A program made the translations under genes and the position numbers. Positions 63,065-64,000 of a stretch of DNA of 64,000 nucleotides are shown here, piece after piece; within the stretch, counting starts at the first letter, position 1; the number at the start of each line of letters is the position of its first letter. The stretch spans positions 1-64,000 of the forward strand of contig JAFGAR010000004.1 in assembly GCA_016933575.1 (NCBI GenBank). Direction: 5' to 3'. The stretch is from Candidatus Thorarchaeota archaeon. Its GTDB lineage: Archaea > Asgardarchaeota > Thorarchaeia > Thorarchaeales > Thorarchaeaceae. Below the pieces are notes generated by a model, which was given only the letters and a program-made list of their open reading frames with translations, was not told the origin of the DNA and made no database searches.

Positions 63065-64000
63065 ATGGTATTCGATACCCCAAATTCTAAGATCGTTTGT
63101 ACAATAGGTCCAGCTTCTAAATCAAAAGAAGTATTGACCAAGATGATAGAAGCAGGAATGGATGTTGCTAGGCTCAATCTATCACATGGTGACCATGATA
63201 CTGTAAGAACCACGTTCAATACAATTCGTTCCATCGATGATACGGTCCCGATTCTCTTTGATCTGCAAGGACCCAAGATTCGTATAGGTGAGATGACAGA
63301 ACCTGCCACTCTTGTATCAGGAAGTGAGTTCATACTCTCAACTGATGAGTTTGTAGGTGATGGGTCAAGAGTATCGATCTCATACAAGGACCTTCCAAAG
63401 GATGTGAAGAAGGGAAATATCATCGCCCTCAATGATGGAATCATACGATTGAGAGTCAAGACGATAAAGAAGAATGATGTCATCACAGAAGTTGTTCATG
63501 GAGGGCCAATCTCTAGCAGAAAGGGAGCAAACATTCCCGGTATCAAACTTTCATGCAAGGTGCCGACGACTGAAGACCTCCGAGATCTGGATCTTGCCGC
63601 TGAACTTGAGCCAGACTTCATTGCACTCTCATTCGTCACAGAGGCTGATGATGTCAAGAGACTGAGGTGGGCAATGGAATCACGAGGTCTTGAGAATGCA
63701 AGTATAATCAGTAAGATCGAGCACAGACTTGCTATCAAGAACTTTGATGCAATCCTTGAGGCTTCGGATGGTGTCATGGTTGCGCGGGGTGATCTAGGAA
63801 TAGAAGTTCCAATCGAAGATGTTCCTATACTCCAACGCGAATTGATACGTAAAGCGAACATGTGGGCAAAGCCTGTAATTGTAGCAACGCACATGCTTGA
63901 GTCGATGACCGAAGAAGTGGTGCCAACGAGAGCGGAAGTGAGCGATGTCGCTCATGCTATTCTTGAACGGGCAGATGCAGTTATGTTGAGCGGAGAAACA
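63065..64000 (+). CDS. pyk: Pyruvate kinase, cut by the window end
   Basis: The frame is open from ATG 63065 to the window edge, giving the first 312 residues. Pyruvate kinase makes ATP and pyruvate from phosphoenolpyruvate. The N-terminus SKIVCTIGPASKSKEVLTKM, ARLNLSHGDHDTVR with catalytic Arg, DLQGPKIRIGEM, the ISKIEHRLAIKNFDAILEAS active-site Lys region, MVARGDLGIEVP and VMLSGET are normal. One oddity is ATHMLESM where the family usually has ATQMLESM. It completes a lower-glycolysis set with eno and apgM nearby. Confidence 0.95.
   Translation, partial: MVFDTPNSKIVCTIGPASKSKEVLTKMIEAGMDVARLNLSHGDHDTVRTTFNTIRSIDDTVPILFDLQGPKIRIGEMTEPATLVSGSEFILSTDEFVGDGSRVSISYKDLPKDVKKGNIIALNDGIIRLRVKTIKKNDVITEVVHGGPISSRKGANIPGIKLSCKVPTTEDLRDLDLAAELEPDFIALSFVTEADDVKRLRWAMESRGLENASIISKIEHRLAIKNFDAILEASDGVMVARGDLGIEVPIEDVPILQRELIRKANMWAKPVIVATHMLESMTEEVVPTRAEVSDVAHAILERADAVMLSGET

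Noticed and set aside
63049-63486. Minus-strand 145-residue open frame near the window end
   Set aside because: It lies fully antisense to pyruvate kinase, whose plus-strand motifs are complete.
1-64000. CRISPR array, insertion sequence or prophage
   Set aside because: No regularly spaced repeats, no transposase or integrase, and no terminal inverted repeats were seen; the only repeats are coding ones in the surface protein.

Overview
The window looks like a chromosome segment of an Asgard archaeon, possibly from the Thorarchaeia; the lineage is an inference. Support comes from a Rab/Ras-like small GTPase (9026-9574), an A/V-type ATPase in place of an F-type enzyme, archaeal-type ApgM phosphoglycerate mutase, a HerA-like ATPase, TrmI tRNA methyltransferase, a J-J-K-L-M-N complex I membrane arm like the methanogen fpo order, and a very large surface protein with one C-terminal anchor. 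Many genes start with GTG or TTG behind a strong GGAGG-type ribosome binding site. I saw no tRNA, rRNA, CRISPR array or insertion sequence.

Layout. 1-10 kb: flavin split-barrel protein, an amber-interrupted secreted mini-protein, an anchored surface protein, FGGY kinase, saccharopine-dehydrogenase-like reductase, O6-alkylguanine methyltransferase, DUF5714 protein, a leftover NAD-kinase 3' end, NAD kinase and the small GTPase. 10-17 kb: a 2071-residue surface protein with Asp-rich calcium-type repeats, a fascin-like beta-trefoil, a hydrophobic core and an NHL-like part. 18-24 kb: phosphohexomutase, a coiled-coil/proline-rich small protein and a bacillithiol-like thiol cluster (LmbE deacetylase divergent from bshA-bshC). 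24-34 kb: aminotransferase, OMP decarboxylase, membrane protein, HerA-like ATPase, TrmI, a small winged-helix protein and a 775-residue helical solenoid. 34-40 kb: A/V-ATPase subunits I, H, E, K and C on both strands (A, B, D and F are not here) plus an AtpZ-like protein. 40-43 kb: LarA-like protein, second FGGY kinase, GIY-YIG protein. 43-49 kb: nuoJ1-J2-K-L-M-N. 49-64 kb: nucleotide-sugar genes (epimerase, UDP-ManNAc-type dehydrogenase, UDP-GlcNAc 2-epimerase, LmbE deacetylase, hexapeptide acyltransferase, SDR) mixed with lower glycolysis (enolase-apgM operon, pyruvate kinase cut by the window end), a UPF0182-like membrane protein, a deformylase-like protein and a ferredoxin-domain protein.

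How they fit together. The energy genes pair an ion-pumping complex I arm with the A/V-ATPase. Enolase, ApgM and pyruvate kinase cover the last steps of glycolysis. The sugar genes would make UDP-GlcNAc/ManNAc-derived surface sugars. UDP-GlcNAc would also be the donor for BshA, so the clearest unexpected system is a possible archaeal bacillithiol-type low-molecular-weight thiol pathway.
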